64,000 nucleotides of DNA from Imbricaverruca yamaguchii (Eukaryota > Arthropoda > Thecostraca > Neoverrucidae), in assembly GCA_034440575.1 (NCBI GenBank), contig JAOTOL010001562.1:186001-250000 (forward strand), read 5' to 3'. The position numbers and the translations under genes were made by a program. The notes under the pieces were generated by a model, which was not told where the DNA came from, made no database searches, and saw only the letters and a list, made by a program, of their open reading frames with translations. Of the stretch, positions 11,992-24,466 are shown one piece after another (within the stretch, counting starts at the first letter, position 1; each line of letters begins with the position of its first letter).

Positions 11992-12093
11992 TATAAATAT
12001 ATATATATTATATGAAGGGGGGATTGCTTTCTGGTTCAAACCGACGTTCCTTGCATGCGGCTTTCTCAAAATGTGCGATATTGTCAGCATTTC

Positions 12094-12098
<5 letters not shown>
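11818..12098. repeat. inverted repeat of ~90-bp arms around (AT)n
   Basis: The left arm (11818 to about 11907) begins TAATAGAAATGCTGACAATA. The right arm (about 12009-12098) is its reverse complement, ending TATTGTCAGCATTTCTATTA. Across the arms I see one substitution and one single-base length difference in a C/G run. The ~100 bp between them is almost pure alternating AT, itself self-complementary, so the whole 281 bp could fold into one long hairpin. It could be a foldback/MITE-type element or an inversion-duplication made by template switching inside the AT tract. No transposase or clear target duplication is present. Confidence 0.9.
11902..12008. repeat. (AT)n microsatellite, interrupted
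   Basis: Alternating AT of about 100 bp with small interruptions (ATACAT, ATAAAT) near its right end. It forms the loop of the surrounding inverted repeat. Confidence 0.95.

Positions 12099-12162
<64 letters not shown>
12097..12162. repeat. (AT)n microsatellite
   Basis: About 65 bp of uninterrupted alternating AT directly abutting the outer end of the right arm of the inverted repeat. Confidence 0.95.
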
Positions 12163-12165
<3 letters not shown>

Positions 12166-12425
12166 CCTATCTCTCCCAGGTTAGAACTGCCACACCTTCA
12201 AAGGCAGTACGAAGCATAAGGGATGAATTATTGAAAATATTGTTAAGCAATAATATTTCCAATAATGGTGACCACTGTATACCTTAATCCGCTATATAAT
12301 CGAACAGACATATGCTGATGCAAGAATTTCACGATGTCAGTCAATGACCAAAGGGCTCGAAAAATGTCACGCCACTTATCATATGCATTGTGATGACTTA
12401 TTTCCTGTCATGATGATAAATACCA

Positions 12426-12535
12426 ATCTAGGTGATTCATGGCTGCATGTATGTATAGGTATAGGTAATAATCTAGGTGATTCATGACTGCATGTATGTA
12501 TAGGTATAGGTATGCATAGGTATGTATAGGCTGCA
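12426..12535. repeat. 45-bp tandem duplication with TATAGG tail
   Basis: ATCTAGGTGATTCATG occurs at 12426 and 12471 (45-bp period), each followed by GCATGTATGTATAGGTATAG. After the second copy GTATAGG/GCATAGG words continue to about 12535. Confidence 0.85.
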
Positions 12536-15500
12536 TGTATAGGAACTGACCGCGTCGCGCTATATTTGTCCGACGAACAGCTTGATTTCTGGGAACTTTA
12601 GATCGCAAGTTAAATTGTCTGGTCAATCCAGCTCGGAACTAGGTCCCGTCGCAGCGCAAATGCGCCACTGACTCTGCCTGGCACGGGCCGCGGTTCGGTT
12701 CAGTGGCGCGCCAGATGTGTGCGACGCTGCCGTTGTTGCAGGTTGGCACAACGCCAACAGCCTGATGACCACGCAATGTCGGCTTATGATGTGTCGGCGC
12801 ACCAAAGTCCCGCCAGGGGGCGGGGCGAATGACTCGCCAAGTCTGTTCTCCAACAGAAGCGAATTGTGTCTGTGCTTGGATCCATCAGCTCACCGGTTTG
12901 TGGTGGGGCTGGGAATGACTAGAGTCGTGGCTGGTAAGAGTGAAGGGAGTGTATTATTATTTTCAGGAGTCCAGTAGCAAACTTTGTGTCTAGTAATGGA
13001 TGCTCGCGCTATACGAACTGTCCTGATAACACTACAAACTTTGCACTGAGCACACACAAACACACAAACTTTTCACTTAAATATCACAATTGCCGAGTGA
13101 GTAGCAGCAGGATGCTCGATACTTGGATGCCTAACTGGGTGGCAAGGATCAGTTCTCAAGGCTATGCGAGAATATTAGGACATTGAAACTACCGATATCA
13201 ATTAGCTAGGACAGCAAGCGGCCTAGGAATTTTTTCAACTGCAACCTGCAAGCGGTTCTTACTGTGGACAACCTTGGATCAAATAGAGGCTTATTTGCCG
13301 ATGAAATAAATGGCATAACTTGCACTATGAAACTAAGTGTTCTAAATGGAAATCAACATTTCATTTAAGCTGTATACACCTTTCTCCCTAAAAACAACTT
13401 AATTAAACTCATCACTGTCGGGTCTCCATCTTTACTGCAACGCTGTCCATTGCAAGGTAGCAAATATATATCTTATTCGAAGTAAAATATAGCAAAAATC
13501 GCGATATCATTTGATAGTCACGCCTTCCAGTTCTCAATCCTTCGTATTTCTTCTTTTATCTCCGAGGTGTTTTGGACTGCTCTGTCCTGCTGCGGTGCAT
13601 TCCACATACCGGTCTTCAACTCCAGTTCCGGCTCATTCTCAATATCAAGTCGCCAAGCATTCACATCTGCACGCTCTTTCCGATGCGATCTCAATACACT
13701 CATTCAATACATTTCATGCACGCCGCATGACAAAAGGCTGACGGAGTTGGAACGTCGGGACACATCGACTACGTCGGTCACGCAGCAGATTTACGGCGTT
13801 ACGACGCAGAGTTGAAAGGGCCATTATCAACGATTAGTTTCCTGTTGCAGCGCTATGCTAAGAAGATGAAGCGACACTTTCGGCACTGGCTCAGAGAGGC
13901 GACCACCACCAGCTCTCGAGATTGGTGAATATTCCTGGAGACAGAGTTAGCAAAGCGCAGTTTTCAACAGCTGTCAGCAGAATGTCAACTCGAAACTTTA
14001 AGCCGTTACGGTTAATGCCATTGGAATATTTTTTAAAACCGAGAAGTGTCGACTCTTCAAGTGGTGGAAAAAAAACAACGTCTGAAAAATGTCCTGTTGG
14101 GACTGCTTGAGAACAATCTCAGGTTGTGTGTGCTTACTGAAGAACGTTTGAGTTCGCACCTTTAAAAACATAGCATGCGCAGCTTTGCAACCAACCTGAG
14201 CCATCCCATTTGACATGACCTCAGACTCAGCTTTTGTGTACTTTTATCATGAGGTCGTGACGAGACAAATCATAATTCGAAGATCAGGGCATGTTGCAGG
14301 ATGTCTTGAGGCGTGGGTAATAATTGCACTGCGTAGTTCCAGCGATGCTTAAGTTAGATTCCTAGGCAGGTGGTGGGAGTTGGAGATCCAAGTATCCGAA
14401 ACTAAGTGACAAATGTAAATGAAGGAATAGTTATTGCTCAGCTAAACTTCACCACATGATGCGTAGCCAAATATGTCAGACTAACAGACAATATCGCCGG
14501 TCTGGCGCCAATAGCTGTGAGGAATTAACTCGCCAGAACAGATACATCGGCAGCTGGCGGTGTGCGACAAACTATATCTTTAGTGGAAAAAGCCAACGCA
14601 GCTTACCCTTCCCATCCAAGTCAATGCAGCTGTTCTGTCGGGACTATTTTGGCAGCCTGGCGCACGAGACTGCCCAGCGCGTCCCGTCCCAGCGTTGCAA
14701 ATGTCTCTCCGAGTCGATCGTCCCATCTGGTGCAGCACCGAGGCATGAAGAGTTCTAGCAAAAAGGCTAGCCATATCGTAATTTTCTGTTGAGAATCGGA
14801 TGCACGAGAACCTTGACGCAGACCACTTGCCTGTCTTAGTAATCCAACCCGTCACATAACCCTGACAGACTGGAAAAAAAATGCTGAGAGCAACAGGCGA
14901 ATCGCATCATTTCTGTTCAAGCAGCAGTATATATGCATAAGCGACTGAATTTAAATAGGAACCGGGTAGTTGGGTCTATCCAAGTCGTGCAGCCCTGCTC
15001 CAATAAATAACAATCAGCTTTGGTAATCGAGTCAAATTACTTTAAATCAGACCACATGGCAACAGCCAATACACATTCATAAGAAGCCATGACGTGGGAA
15101 GTGCTTTTGTCAGCGCGAAGTGCGTTGAGTCATTCAGTCTTCAACAGCAGGGAATAATGTGCGCTTTGTGGTTCTATGTTCCGACGCTACACGATCATGT
15201 GGACCGTCAATAATGCACCTCACTGACAGCTATCCTCAAACATTTCGTAAATTTACACCATGCTCAGTACAGTCAGTATGGCGTAGTTCCAGACCTGTTA
15301 CGGTTTTCATTATCGCACAGTTGAAGCACAATTTTGTCTAAAATCTGTCAAAACAAATCCATTGGCTTCCAAGGACTTACCAAGAATACCACACACGCAT
15401 ATGGCTCGTATGTGGCACTCGCATATGCAGTGTAGTTGGATTCAAATTATTTTTAATCTTCGCCAACGGAACAAATTTTGCAGGTCTTCCCATCCGGAGG

Positions 15501-17399
15501 AAGTGGTTAGATTCAGACTCTTTCTCCCACATGTGGTAGGGCCAAGCCACTGCGTTGCGTGTCACGATAAAAAGTTAAATAATGGCCTATGCTTGAGGTC
15601 AACCAGCTAGCCGTGGGCAGGTCAACTACAGAAGCTTTCGAAACAACAGCAGAAGAAACTTCAAGAGGGCTGTACACCAAAGCTATCTGTGAAACCGCCA
15701 CAATATGACAACCGGAATGAAGATTATGTTCGTGCAAATCTTTCGGTCGTGCATTTAGCCTCACAACGTGCATAATATACACCACTGGATCGATCAAGTA
15801 AGGCTCGTATGAATCGTGCGGCATACGACGTGTTATATATGATGGCTTATAAAGGTGTGCACATGATTGCTTTGGAGTTACCAGAAGTCACAATGGTCGC
15901 TGGAATCAAATTCAGGGAATGCTCATAGAACGTCCAGTATTCATGTTTTGCCTGGATATATTGTCTAATAGTAGTGGTAATCAATGATCTCGTCTAATGT
16001 GCAGGATCACCGGTAAAAAGATATGGTTTGAGAACATGTAATCTAATAAGATATAATATGATTTATCTAAGAACGTCAACTTCCAGCGAGCTAACAAAAA
16101 CAACTTCAGCGAAATCTTGCAAGCGTATATTCGGAAATCACATCACCGCTGGGCATGAGCTGACACGAAAGCGGAAAGACCCGCAGCAGACCCGCAAATG
16201 GCCGTACCGTCGACGCTCACAAGCATCGACGCTGGCTGGCGCCGTCATCCACTGATCGATCGCGAGAACACTGCTTGGAGTAACATCCCTCCATCTCTGA
16301 AGGCGAGGGCAAGGTACACCTAAAAACCGTGCTACAGAATACACTGCTTGTTTTGCACGCATTGTGTGATTGGTTGGCGATTGGCGAAGGCAGCGACAAG
16401 AACAACGAAATAGAAGCAAAATATATCATATTAATCTAATTTCGTCACCTTCCAATAATTCCATTTAAACATCCCACAAGGATGAGGAGCCATGGACGGA
16501 ATTGAAAGGACGAAACAAATCCTGGGCTGGTTAATACACGATGATGGAACTTCGCAACTACGAAAGCTTATAATAAATTTGCAACGATAGAACATTGATA
16601 AGTAACTTACTAATTGCATCATGCAGGTTGTACTCTAAAAAAAGATGCCTTCCACACCTACCGGTTGGACCAATAAGCATACGTCGCTACGCGAGAGGCG
16701 ATTATGTCAGTTATCGCCCAGGCATGCCAGACACGACTCTGAAGGTCAGGCTGGTCGGATGGCGTTAATTAAACTCAAGCTGCCACTGTTACGGACCGCA
16801 GTGCGCCGGGCCATGATCAACTGTCATGGGCGCAGCTCGATGGACCCTGGTCAGAGACGTCTGGAGGTGGCTCCCTCACCGTACGACCGGGGAGGCTTCA
16901 TCTGTGTCTGGTGTCATGTTTCCAGACCATGGATCACACCTGAAGTAAGGTGGGTGGCGGAGAAACACCAGCTCATGACAGGTGCAGCACGCTGCATCCC
17001 CTGAGCAGTTCTTCCTGAAACGGCCAGGGCTGCATGTCGAGGATGTAATCAGCAAGGCTGCTTCAACTAAGACTTGCTCAATCTGCGACAGAAATTGCTT
17101 ATTTATCCAACAGATTTCACTTGAATGGCTTATCCGTCTTCGCAGTAATGAAGACATTTCATGGCGATGGGTACGGTATGTCTCATGCCGGTCCAAAATA
17201 ATCTCGCCATAAATATATCCGCAAAATAAACGACCAATAACAGAGGCTCAAGATGCCAGGCACAGTGTCGTTTCACATGAAAGCCACATCAATACACGTG
17301 GATGAAAAACATACGAGACGTGTGATTGCACAGCGCAGCGCAGTTATGACTCCTGAAATTCTGCACGCAGCCCATGCTCAACATGTCATGCACGACTCC
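12536..17399. other. long stretch without recognised gene
   Basis: Nearly 5 kb in which I could support no gene, RNA or tandem repeat. Open frames are all around 120 codons or fewer, overlap in competing phases and lack domains. Composition shifts between AT-rich (about 13200-13500) and balanced. Exons split by introns could be present and would be invisible by eye. Confidence 0.45.
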
Positions 17400-18080
17400 T
17401 AGCCGAACAAATAATCTCTCCCTGCAATTCGGCACGCCGTAGTCGCTGGTGCGATTCGACCCGGTGTGGCCGCCTTGACTGGACAGGGAGTGACTGGCAC
17501 ACTTTTCCGGGACCGGGGAGCCACCGTCGAACTCCGACCAGCCACTTCTCAGCTCCCGGCGCCGACCTGCTCATTCAATTAGCCACTTTTGGTGATTTGA
17601 TCGCCGACGCCCAAGGCCACGACTAAGCCGACGGGAGACGCCGTAAGTTGTCTGCATGTTGCCTACAAAGGACCCGCTCAGCCCGGACGCACGCATCGTC
17701 CTGGGAGGAGCCGGTTTCACTCGGAGCGACGCGCCCGCTCGGTCGTCAGTGGCTGGCGACTGCCGATCGCTCGCGACACACGAACGACGACGCGTCTCGT
17801 CTCGTCAGCGGTGATCAGCGGCCACTGTTGCCGGACGAGTGACGTGGCTCGCGGACCGGACACTCTGATCGGCAGGATGGCGCCGATAGGGGGACAGCTG
17901 GCGCACCTGGCGCCGTCCACAGGCGCCACGCGACGGGCCGCACTGCCGCTCGTGAAGCAGCCGAGGGCGGCCCGGGGCGACAGTGGTGCCGACTGCAAGT
18001 GACGGTGTTGAAGAAAAGCTGCGCCAACAGCGACTGCGGTGGCGGCCGCACGGCTAGCGAGTGTTCATCGGTCACAGGGT
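17400..18080. other. CpG-rich, GC-rich patch
   Basis: High GC content with frequent CG dinucleotides and both strands open over several overlapping frames. A plus-strand ATG near 17877 has a favourable context (AGGATGGCG) and opens 41 codons starting MAPIGGQLAHL, ending at a TGA after DCK. This could be a CpG-island-like promoter or first exon, but no downstream coding sequence supports it. Confidence 0.3.
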
Positions 18081-18907
18081 AGGGAATATGCGCGAGTCAC
18101 AGGCCTGAGCCGAAGGAGCCAGATGAACATCGACGACATGGCACTCCAGCGATGGCAAAGCATGTCTAACGCTGAAGAGGGTGGAGCCCGTCATTTGCCA
18201 ACAATTGGACACACTTTGTGCATCTGGAAGGGTCGAAGTGGCTCACACGCAATGGAGGTGATTAAGGAATGGCTGATGAATTATTCAGTGCATATGCGAG
18301 GCCATATCTCTCCTATTAAGGTAGCCATTCCATGGACGACTGGCTGAATCTCAGTGCTGCGTAGGTAACATTTTCTGGGGTTAGTGTGATGCGCCCAGCG
18401 AATCCGGCGTGATACTAGCGATCAACTCTACCGCGGTGGTATGGATTTCGCATCATCGACGCTTTTACGAGCAACTAGAGATACCATGAATAACAAGTTT
18501 TCAACCGTTTCTCAGCAAATCTGTCCGGATTTAGCGCAAGAGGAAATATGGCCGCAGGGCCACCTGACGGTTTCCCGGCCTTGGCGATAACCTGCGCCAG
18601 AAAAACGAGCGGCAGCAGGTCACAGACAAGCATCTAGTGATCAATGTCGGGCAACTGCCGAGTCAGAGCTCAGATCGCCCGGACTGCTCGCCATGAAACG
18701 TACACCAACTCAGGAATGTCATTGTATTACAAAACTCCCCGGTCGCCTTACCTATGCTGTTGACAGTTTGGGTTCACCACGAGCACCATACGATGTCATG
18801 TGACACGGACACCACCGCTTTGACGGAGCCGCGCCACCGCCGATCGCACAGTAAAGTAGCCGTGAGCCTCAGCCTAGCAGCAGTGCAGCTACTGACTCCG
18901 CCGTCAG
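18081..18907. other. no gene seen
   Basis: Balanced composition with no recognisable feature. It leads into the 31-bp array. Confidence 0.5.
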
Positions 18908-19635
18908 CACCACAGGCGGGGTCGGTGGCCACCGTCAGCGTCACAGGTGGGGTCAGTAGTCACCGTCAGCACCACAAGTGCATCAGTGGCCACCGTCAAC
19001 ACCGCAGGCGAAGTCAGTGGCCACCGTCAGTGCCACAGACGGGGCCAGTGGCCACCGTCAGCACCACAGGCGGGGTCGGTGGTCACCGTCAGCGCCACAG
19101 GTGGGGTCAGTAGTCACCGTCAGCACCACAGGCGGGGTCAGTAGTCACCGTCAGCACCACAGGGGGTCAGTGGCCACCGTCAGCACCACAGGCGGGTCAG
19201 GCGAAGGGGGTCAGTGGCCACCGTCAGTGCCACAGACGGGGCCAGTGGCCACCGTCAGCACCACAGGCGGGGTCGGTGGTCACCGTCAGCACCACAGACG
19301 GGGCCAGTGGCCACCGTCAGCACCACAGGCGGGGTCGGTGGTCACCGTCAGCACCACAGGTGGGGTCAGTAGTCACCGTCAGCACCACAGGCGGGGTCAG
19401 TAGTCACCGTCAGCACCACAGGCGGGGTCGGTGGTCACCGTCAGCACCACAGGCGGGGTCAGTAGTCACCGTCAGCACCACAGGCGGGGTCAATGGCCAC
19501 CGTCAGCACCACAGGCGGGGTCAGTGGCCACCGTCAGCACCACAGGTGGGGTCAGTGGCCACCGTCAGCACCACAGGCGGGGTCAGTGGCCACCGTCAGC
19601 ACCACAGATGCATCAGTAGCTACCATCAGCACCGC
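18908..19635. repeat. 31-bp minisatellite, ~23 units
   Basis: The unit contains CACCGTCAGCACCACAGGCG and repeats every 31 bp (for example CGTCAG at 19501, 19532, 19563). Since 31 is not a multiple of three, each forward frame passes through the unit in all three phases, which explains the overlapping open frames of 60-160 codons. One block near 19190-19215 is irregular. Edges are diverged (CATCAGTGGC and CATCAGTAGC variants). Confidence 0.95.
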
Positions 19636-19749
19636 ATGCAGAGGAAGTGTCGACAGTGGCAGGGGATGGGAGTGGCAGTGTTGCTGAAGCGTCCGGGCAG
19701 ACAGCCGCGGGGTGTCACCGGAACGGATTTGGCAAGACAAACAGCTGAA

Positions 19750-20240
19750 GAGTGAGCCTGGCCAGCCAACGGGGATGCTGAGATAAGACACTCACCAGCC
19801 GAAGAGGTTATTGAGGGACCATCTTCACCAGCCAACAAGGAACGGTGAGGGACGAGTCTCACCAGCTGACACGGAACGATAAGGGAGAAGCCTCACATGC
19901 TAACACTGAATGGTGAGGGACGGGTATCAAAAGCCGACATGGAACGGTGAGGGGCAAGCCTGATAAGCTAACACGGATAGCGAGGGACGATCCTCACTAA
20001 CCAACACGGGATAGTGAGGGACGAGCCTCACCAACCAACACGGGATAGTGAGGGACGAGCCTCACCAACCAACACGGGGTAGTGAGGGACGAGCCTCACC
20101 AACCAACACGGGATAGTGAGGGACGGGCCTTACCAGCCAACACGGGGTAGTGAGGGAAGAGCCTCACCAACCAACACGGGATAGTGATGGACGAGCCTCA
20201 GCGGCGACGCGGGACGGTGGGGGACGAGTCGCCTCTCTCA
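19750..20240. repeat. 34-bp minisatellite, ~14 units
   Basis: The unit contains GAGGGACGAGCCTCACCAAC; GAGGGAC recurs at 19982, 20016 and 20050 (34 bp). The centre is regular and both ends are diverged. It starts about 115 bp after the 31-bp array and has a different unit. Confidence 0.9.
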
Positions 20241-20446
20241 CCAGGATGGGCCGGGAGCGCGGACACTGATGCCGATTTAAGCACCCAATAGAATGCAAAG
20301 CAGGGGCGGACGCAGCCACCTGACGGGGGTATTAGAGGCTAGCCTCACCAACTGCGTTCGAGCAATGCTCGGCTGCAGCACCTACACATAACTAAGCGCC
20401 ATTCCCGACATCGGCGCATGCCGGCGCCATGATGACGTCACCACCG

Positions 20447-20935
20447 ACTGTCACTGGCAGTGTCAGTGACTGTCGAGCCGCAATGAGTAGCTCAGTGACC
20501 ATTGAGCCGCAGTAGGTATCTCGGTGACTGTCAAGTCGCAGTAAGTAGCTCAGTGACTATCAAACCGCAGTAGTTATCTCGGTGACTGTCGAACCGCAGT
20601 ATATGGCCCAGTGACTATCGAGCCGCAATGAGCAGTTCAGTGACTATTGAGCCACAGTAGGTATCTCGGTGACTGTCAAGTCGCAGTAAGTGGCACAGCG
20701 ACTATCGAGCCGCAGTATGTGGCACAGCGACTATCGAGCCGCAGTATGCGGCCCAGTGACTATCGAGACACAGTATGTGGCCCAGTGGCTATCGAGTCGC
20801 AGTAGGTATCTCAGTGACTATGGAACCGCAGTATGTGGCCCAATGACCATCGAGTCGCAGTAGGTATCTCGGTGGTTGACGAGTGGCAATGAGCAGCTCA
20901 AAGATTATCGAGCCACGGTAGATAGCTCAGTGGCC
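20447..20935. repeat. 29-bp minisatellite, ~16 units
   Basis: The unit contains GTGACTATCGAGCCGCAGTA and repeats every 29 bp (ACTATCGAG at 20701, 20730, 20759). Two tail variants alternate: one with AGGTATCTCG, one with TGTGGCCCA. Several units read GAACC or AAGTC in place of GAGCC. Confidence 0.9.
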
Positions 20936-21398
20936 GAAAACACAAGTTAACGACTGAAAGGATGACTGGGGACTCCACACCACCATGAGACTGTACCGAG
21001 AACATCTCGACTGCCAAAGATGGCTAAGCTGAAATACTGGAACCGCTAAAAATATGCGGTTAATGAAGAACCATCATAGATGTAAGCCAGCCTGTGGGTA
21101 GGTGGGAGATGAGCGCCAAGGCCAGTCCCTGCAGCTAGTGACAGTTGTACGTGTTTTGCGGCGCCTGCCGACATGTGTGTTTTATATAAGTGTTCGTTGT
21201 TCCATGGTGCTGAATAAACATGACACGAGTCGTTTCGAAGAACTGTTTGCACGAGTGCCGGAGAGTGACTATGGAGAGCGGCGAGAACAGTTGTTCAAGC
21301 GGCATTATTTGAGCATTGGAGAGAGTCGGCCAGAGCTGATCTTTAGTGCCCATAACTGAGCAAGGGAAACTGCGGGGAGCGGCAGGCAGGAAATGTGA
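20936..21398. other. no gene; possible LTR-like signals
   Basis: TATATAAG (about 21182) is followed about 25 bp later by AATAAA (about 21212), a spacing seen in the R region of LTR retrotransposons. No paired LTR, primer-binding site or retroviral coding sequence was found, so only the motif pair is recorded. The rest is unassigned. Confidence 0.2.
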
Positions 21399-21462
21399 CA
21401 AGCAATCGATAGCAGCTGTGGGGAGTAACGAATAACAGCCGCGGGGAGTGGCGAAGGGTCTC
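21399..21462. repeat. short degenerate repeat, copy 1
   Basis: Contains GCAGCTGTGGGGAGTAACG followed by AATAACAGCCGCGGGGAGTGG, two variants of one ~22-24 bp motif. The same motif pair recurs at 24297-24466, about 2.9 kb downstream. Confidence 0.6.
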
Positions 21463-24150
21463 CGTGGGGAACTGTAAGGAGTCTTACATCTTTTCGGCAC
21501 CAACATTTTTCTATTTTTCCCATCCGAACACGCAGCCAGACGTCCAGCCAGATCCCGGCCAACTTCCCTTTCCTGACAAATATTTGCCCTAAAAGCCAAG
21601 GCAAACGCGAGTGGCACCGGCGCCCAAGATCAGAAGGGGGCTCCGGAAACAACAACCCGAGTAATGGCCTGGCACCTTCAGCTGGCAGACAGGGGTCCAA
21701 ACACCAGCTGGACCACCTCCGGCAGAAGGGTCATCTGTCCGTGAGGTCGATGCCCCGGGCCTGGAGCCGTCGCCACCCAATCCAGAACCTTCTAGAACGC
21801 CATGAAGGCCTCAGGCGGCAAAGGCAAACCCGACGAATCAAAAACGCTAGCTCACCCCGAAGCCCTGGGTGTGGGTACATAAAAAAGGAGGCGGGGCTAT
21901 AGAAAATTGAAGAGAGCACAACAGGACAGACGGAAACAGAAGAGAGGCGCATAGGGGACTGGAAGACGCGCGGCGGTGGACGCCGGACCGACACCTCAAG
22001 GGCATCCAGCGGTGGCCAGATGGCTGAGTTTTCGGACGGAAGAGATGAAGTGCTCACCTGAGGTCACTCGCCACTCACCATCGGGTATGTAAGTGTTATA
22101 CTTCTGACATGTCTTTCTCTTTCCCAAACCTTTCCGAACCAACCTAAATTATCTTCCGCAGCTTCTGCCTTCTCATCAAATTCATTGCTGAAGGGAGTGA
22201 CCCGTCTCATGGGGGGACCAAATAGGATAAGTTCAGGATGGGGTGGAAGTGGACGGAGATGTCAAGGATGGCGAGAAGTGTATGCGCAGTGTGTGTGCGT
22301 AATGCGATGCGGTGTATACAAATGTAAATATATTAGATTAAGCATAGAAATTCTCTGGTGGCATCAGCAAAGACCGGTGGTAGCATTTCGACAGTGACGG
22401 ACAGGAGGAGCCGTAGAGCAGGGTCGGATAAAATAAGATAGAGTGCAGTAATGGATGACGTAAGAACTACGACCCTTTTGAAACGATGCCGCGTAGTAAA
22501 TACCTCAGCGACCAGGTGCGAGGAGGGGAGCATATTTATGTCCAGAATTGAACTGGCGGCCGTGCCGCGGGTGGTGAGGGGTGCGCGCCGCGCTGTTCGC
22601 TCTGACCGGGTCATCAACAGCCGACCCGTAGACGGAGATAGTACCGTGAGTACTTCTCGACGAGGTGGAATGATTCACACAATTATGCTTGGATATGTGC
22701 ATATCAATTTGTACGATGAAGTAAATTTATAAGCGAGGCAGACGACCTGCGAGCCGTCCTCCTATTGACTGAACGTTTCCGGGTGGTGGCAGCGTCTGTT
22801 GAAGCCAGTTAAATTGTCTAGAATATTATTGTTGTTATATATACGACGTGCGTTTGGATAATGCCAAATTGCGAGAGGATGCGATGAACGGACACTTCGG
22901 GGGCATTAGTTCACCTGCTCCGTATCTTTGACTGCAAAATCACGCTGGCCTCTGTGATCCAGGGGTGCAGGTGAGGGGGCGAACAAGGTATACATGTGGG
23001 AGGGGCCGATAAAGGGGCCACCACATTGCGTTCGCCGGAAGTCTGGCGCCGGACTAAAGGGTATAGGCAAAACACTGCCCGGTAATTTGTCCACCCCCGA
23101 ACTCTGCACGTGGGCACGGTTGGTACAGACCGTTCGAGGGACACATAGACGGGTTTGGCATGCCATAAGCCCCGAGGCTAAAATGGTAGGGCCGGGTAGA
23201 GTATAACGACGACCGGGTACGTACCCAACGTGGTAGGGATCCATGCCCGCCCGTGGTATACGTGAGAACTGGTCGGAAGTGTACGACGAATAAGGCCGGC
23301 GCGGCATCGATCGAACTTAAGGCTAGGCATGTCGATCAAAGACACCAGAGCACTTGTATCAGCCATCGGAGCCAGTACGATTAGCCCCCTCGTTGTAGTT
23401 CAGACTTTGTCCAGGCGAGGACGCTGCCAATAATGGCTAGGCCAGCCATGATTGGCAGTGAAAGGTTTATTTGTTCGGCCAACGTACCATCAAAATTAGA
23501 GCAATGGTCTGTCGATCTATGTGTTTGTGTACCGCTGAAGGGAGGGGGGGGGGGGTCGGGAGCTAAATTTGGGGACCAAGCAATTCATTAATTAATAAGA
23601 AGAGCATGAATGGGGCGAGCAAATGTGAAGTGAATGAGCAGAATGAATGTGAGTAGGTAGCGTTAAGGATCAGCGGAAGCCGCTTGGGGCTCAACACAGG
23701 CACCTATTTCGTGCGGTACATTGCACAAAATTATATTATTACTAGCGTCCAAAAAGTCCCAACACGAGACATGTCCTTCAAACCACCAATGATACATTTC
23801 ATTCTCGTCAATTCTCTAATGCAACGTATTAATTATACTCTGGCTAAAGACTCTCACTTGCCTATATGGTGTTCCCAAAACTTTGACCTCGCACATATAT
23901 AAATTCGTGTTATGGACGGCAACTCAAACCAACATTACGCCGGCTGGGGTTTGGTAAATGTGTGGTGGAGGTGGCAGTGAAGAACAACACAATACACCAC
24001 TGTCATAGGCACAACCAACAAAGAAGTGAGTTAGGTTAAGCCCTCAATAAGTTCAGTCAGTTCAAGTAGTTCAATCAGTTTCAGTCAAGTTTAGGCTGGA
24101 TCTGAAATACATTTTGCATACCCATACCACTCACCCCGAGTTGAAGCACC
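21463..24150. other. no recognised gene; contains a G12 run
   Basis: No gene, RNA or tandem array was supported. CATAAAAAAGGAGGCGGGGC near 21880 resembles a TATA-type promoter element in a GC-rich setting but nothing downstream supports a transcript. The 22440-22740 segment is open on both strands for about 95 codons without a known domain. A run of 12 G lies at 23544-23555. Confidence 0.45.
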
Positions 24151-24290
24151 ATCAGGAACACCTTTCACACACCCACACACCTATCACCCACACCCCACTC
24201 ACCCCACACACACCCACCCCACTCACACGCCCCACCTCGCACCCACACCCGCCATCACCCCCGACACCTCACCGACGGCAGAGCCGCCAC
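24151..24290. repeat. CA/C-rich low-complexity tract
   Basis: Plus strand composed almost only of C, A and T in CACCC, CACAC and CCCCAC words. No fixed period. Confidence 0.8.
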
Positions 24291-24296
24291 CCCTAC

Positions 24297-24466
24297 AGAA
24301 TAGCGGACAGCAGCTGTGGTGAGTAACGGATAACAGATGTGGGTAGTGGGGAATAACAGCAACTGAAAACAGCAATAGCCGGCAGCAGCTGTACGGATGG
24401 TATGGAAAGTAACGGACAGCGGCTGTGCGGAGCAGCGGCTAGCAGCCGGGGAGAGCAGTGTTGGGC
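24297..24466. repeat. short degenerate repeat, copy 2
   Basis: About seven diverged units around GACAGCAGCTGTGGTGAGTA and GATAACAG. It is the same family as 21399-21462, sharing GCAGCTGTGG, AGTAACG and ATAACAG in the same order. Confidence 0.6.

Noticed and set aside
21181..21260. LTR retrotransposon
   Set aside because: TATATAAG followed by AATAAA is suggestive, yet there is no partner LTR or coding sequence; kept only as a weak note.
24020..24040. Telomere-type TTAGG repeats
   Set aside because: Only isolated TTAGGTTA occurs; no tandem telomeric array is present anywhere in the window.
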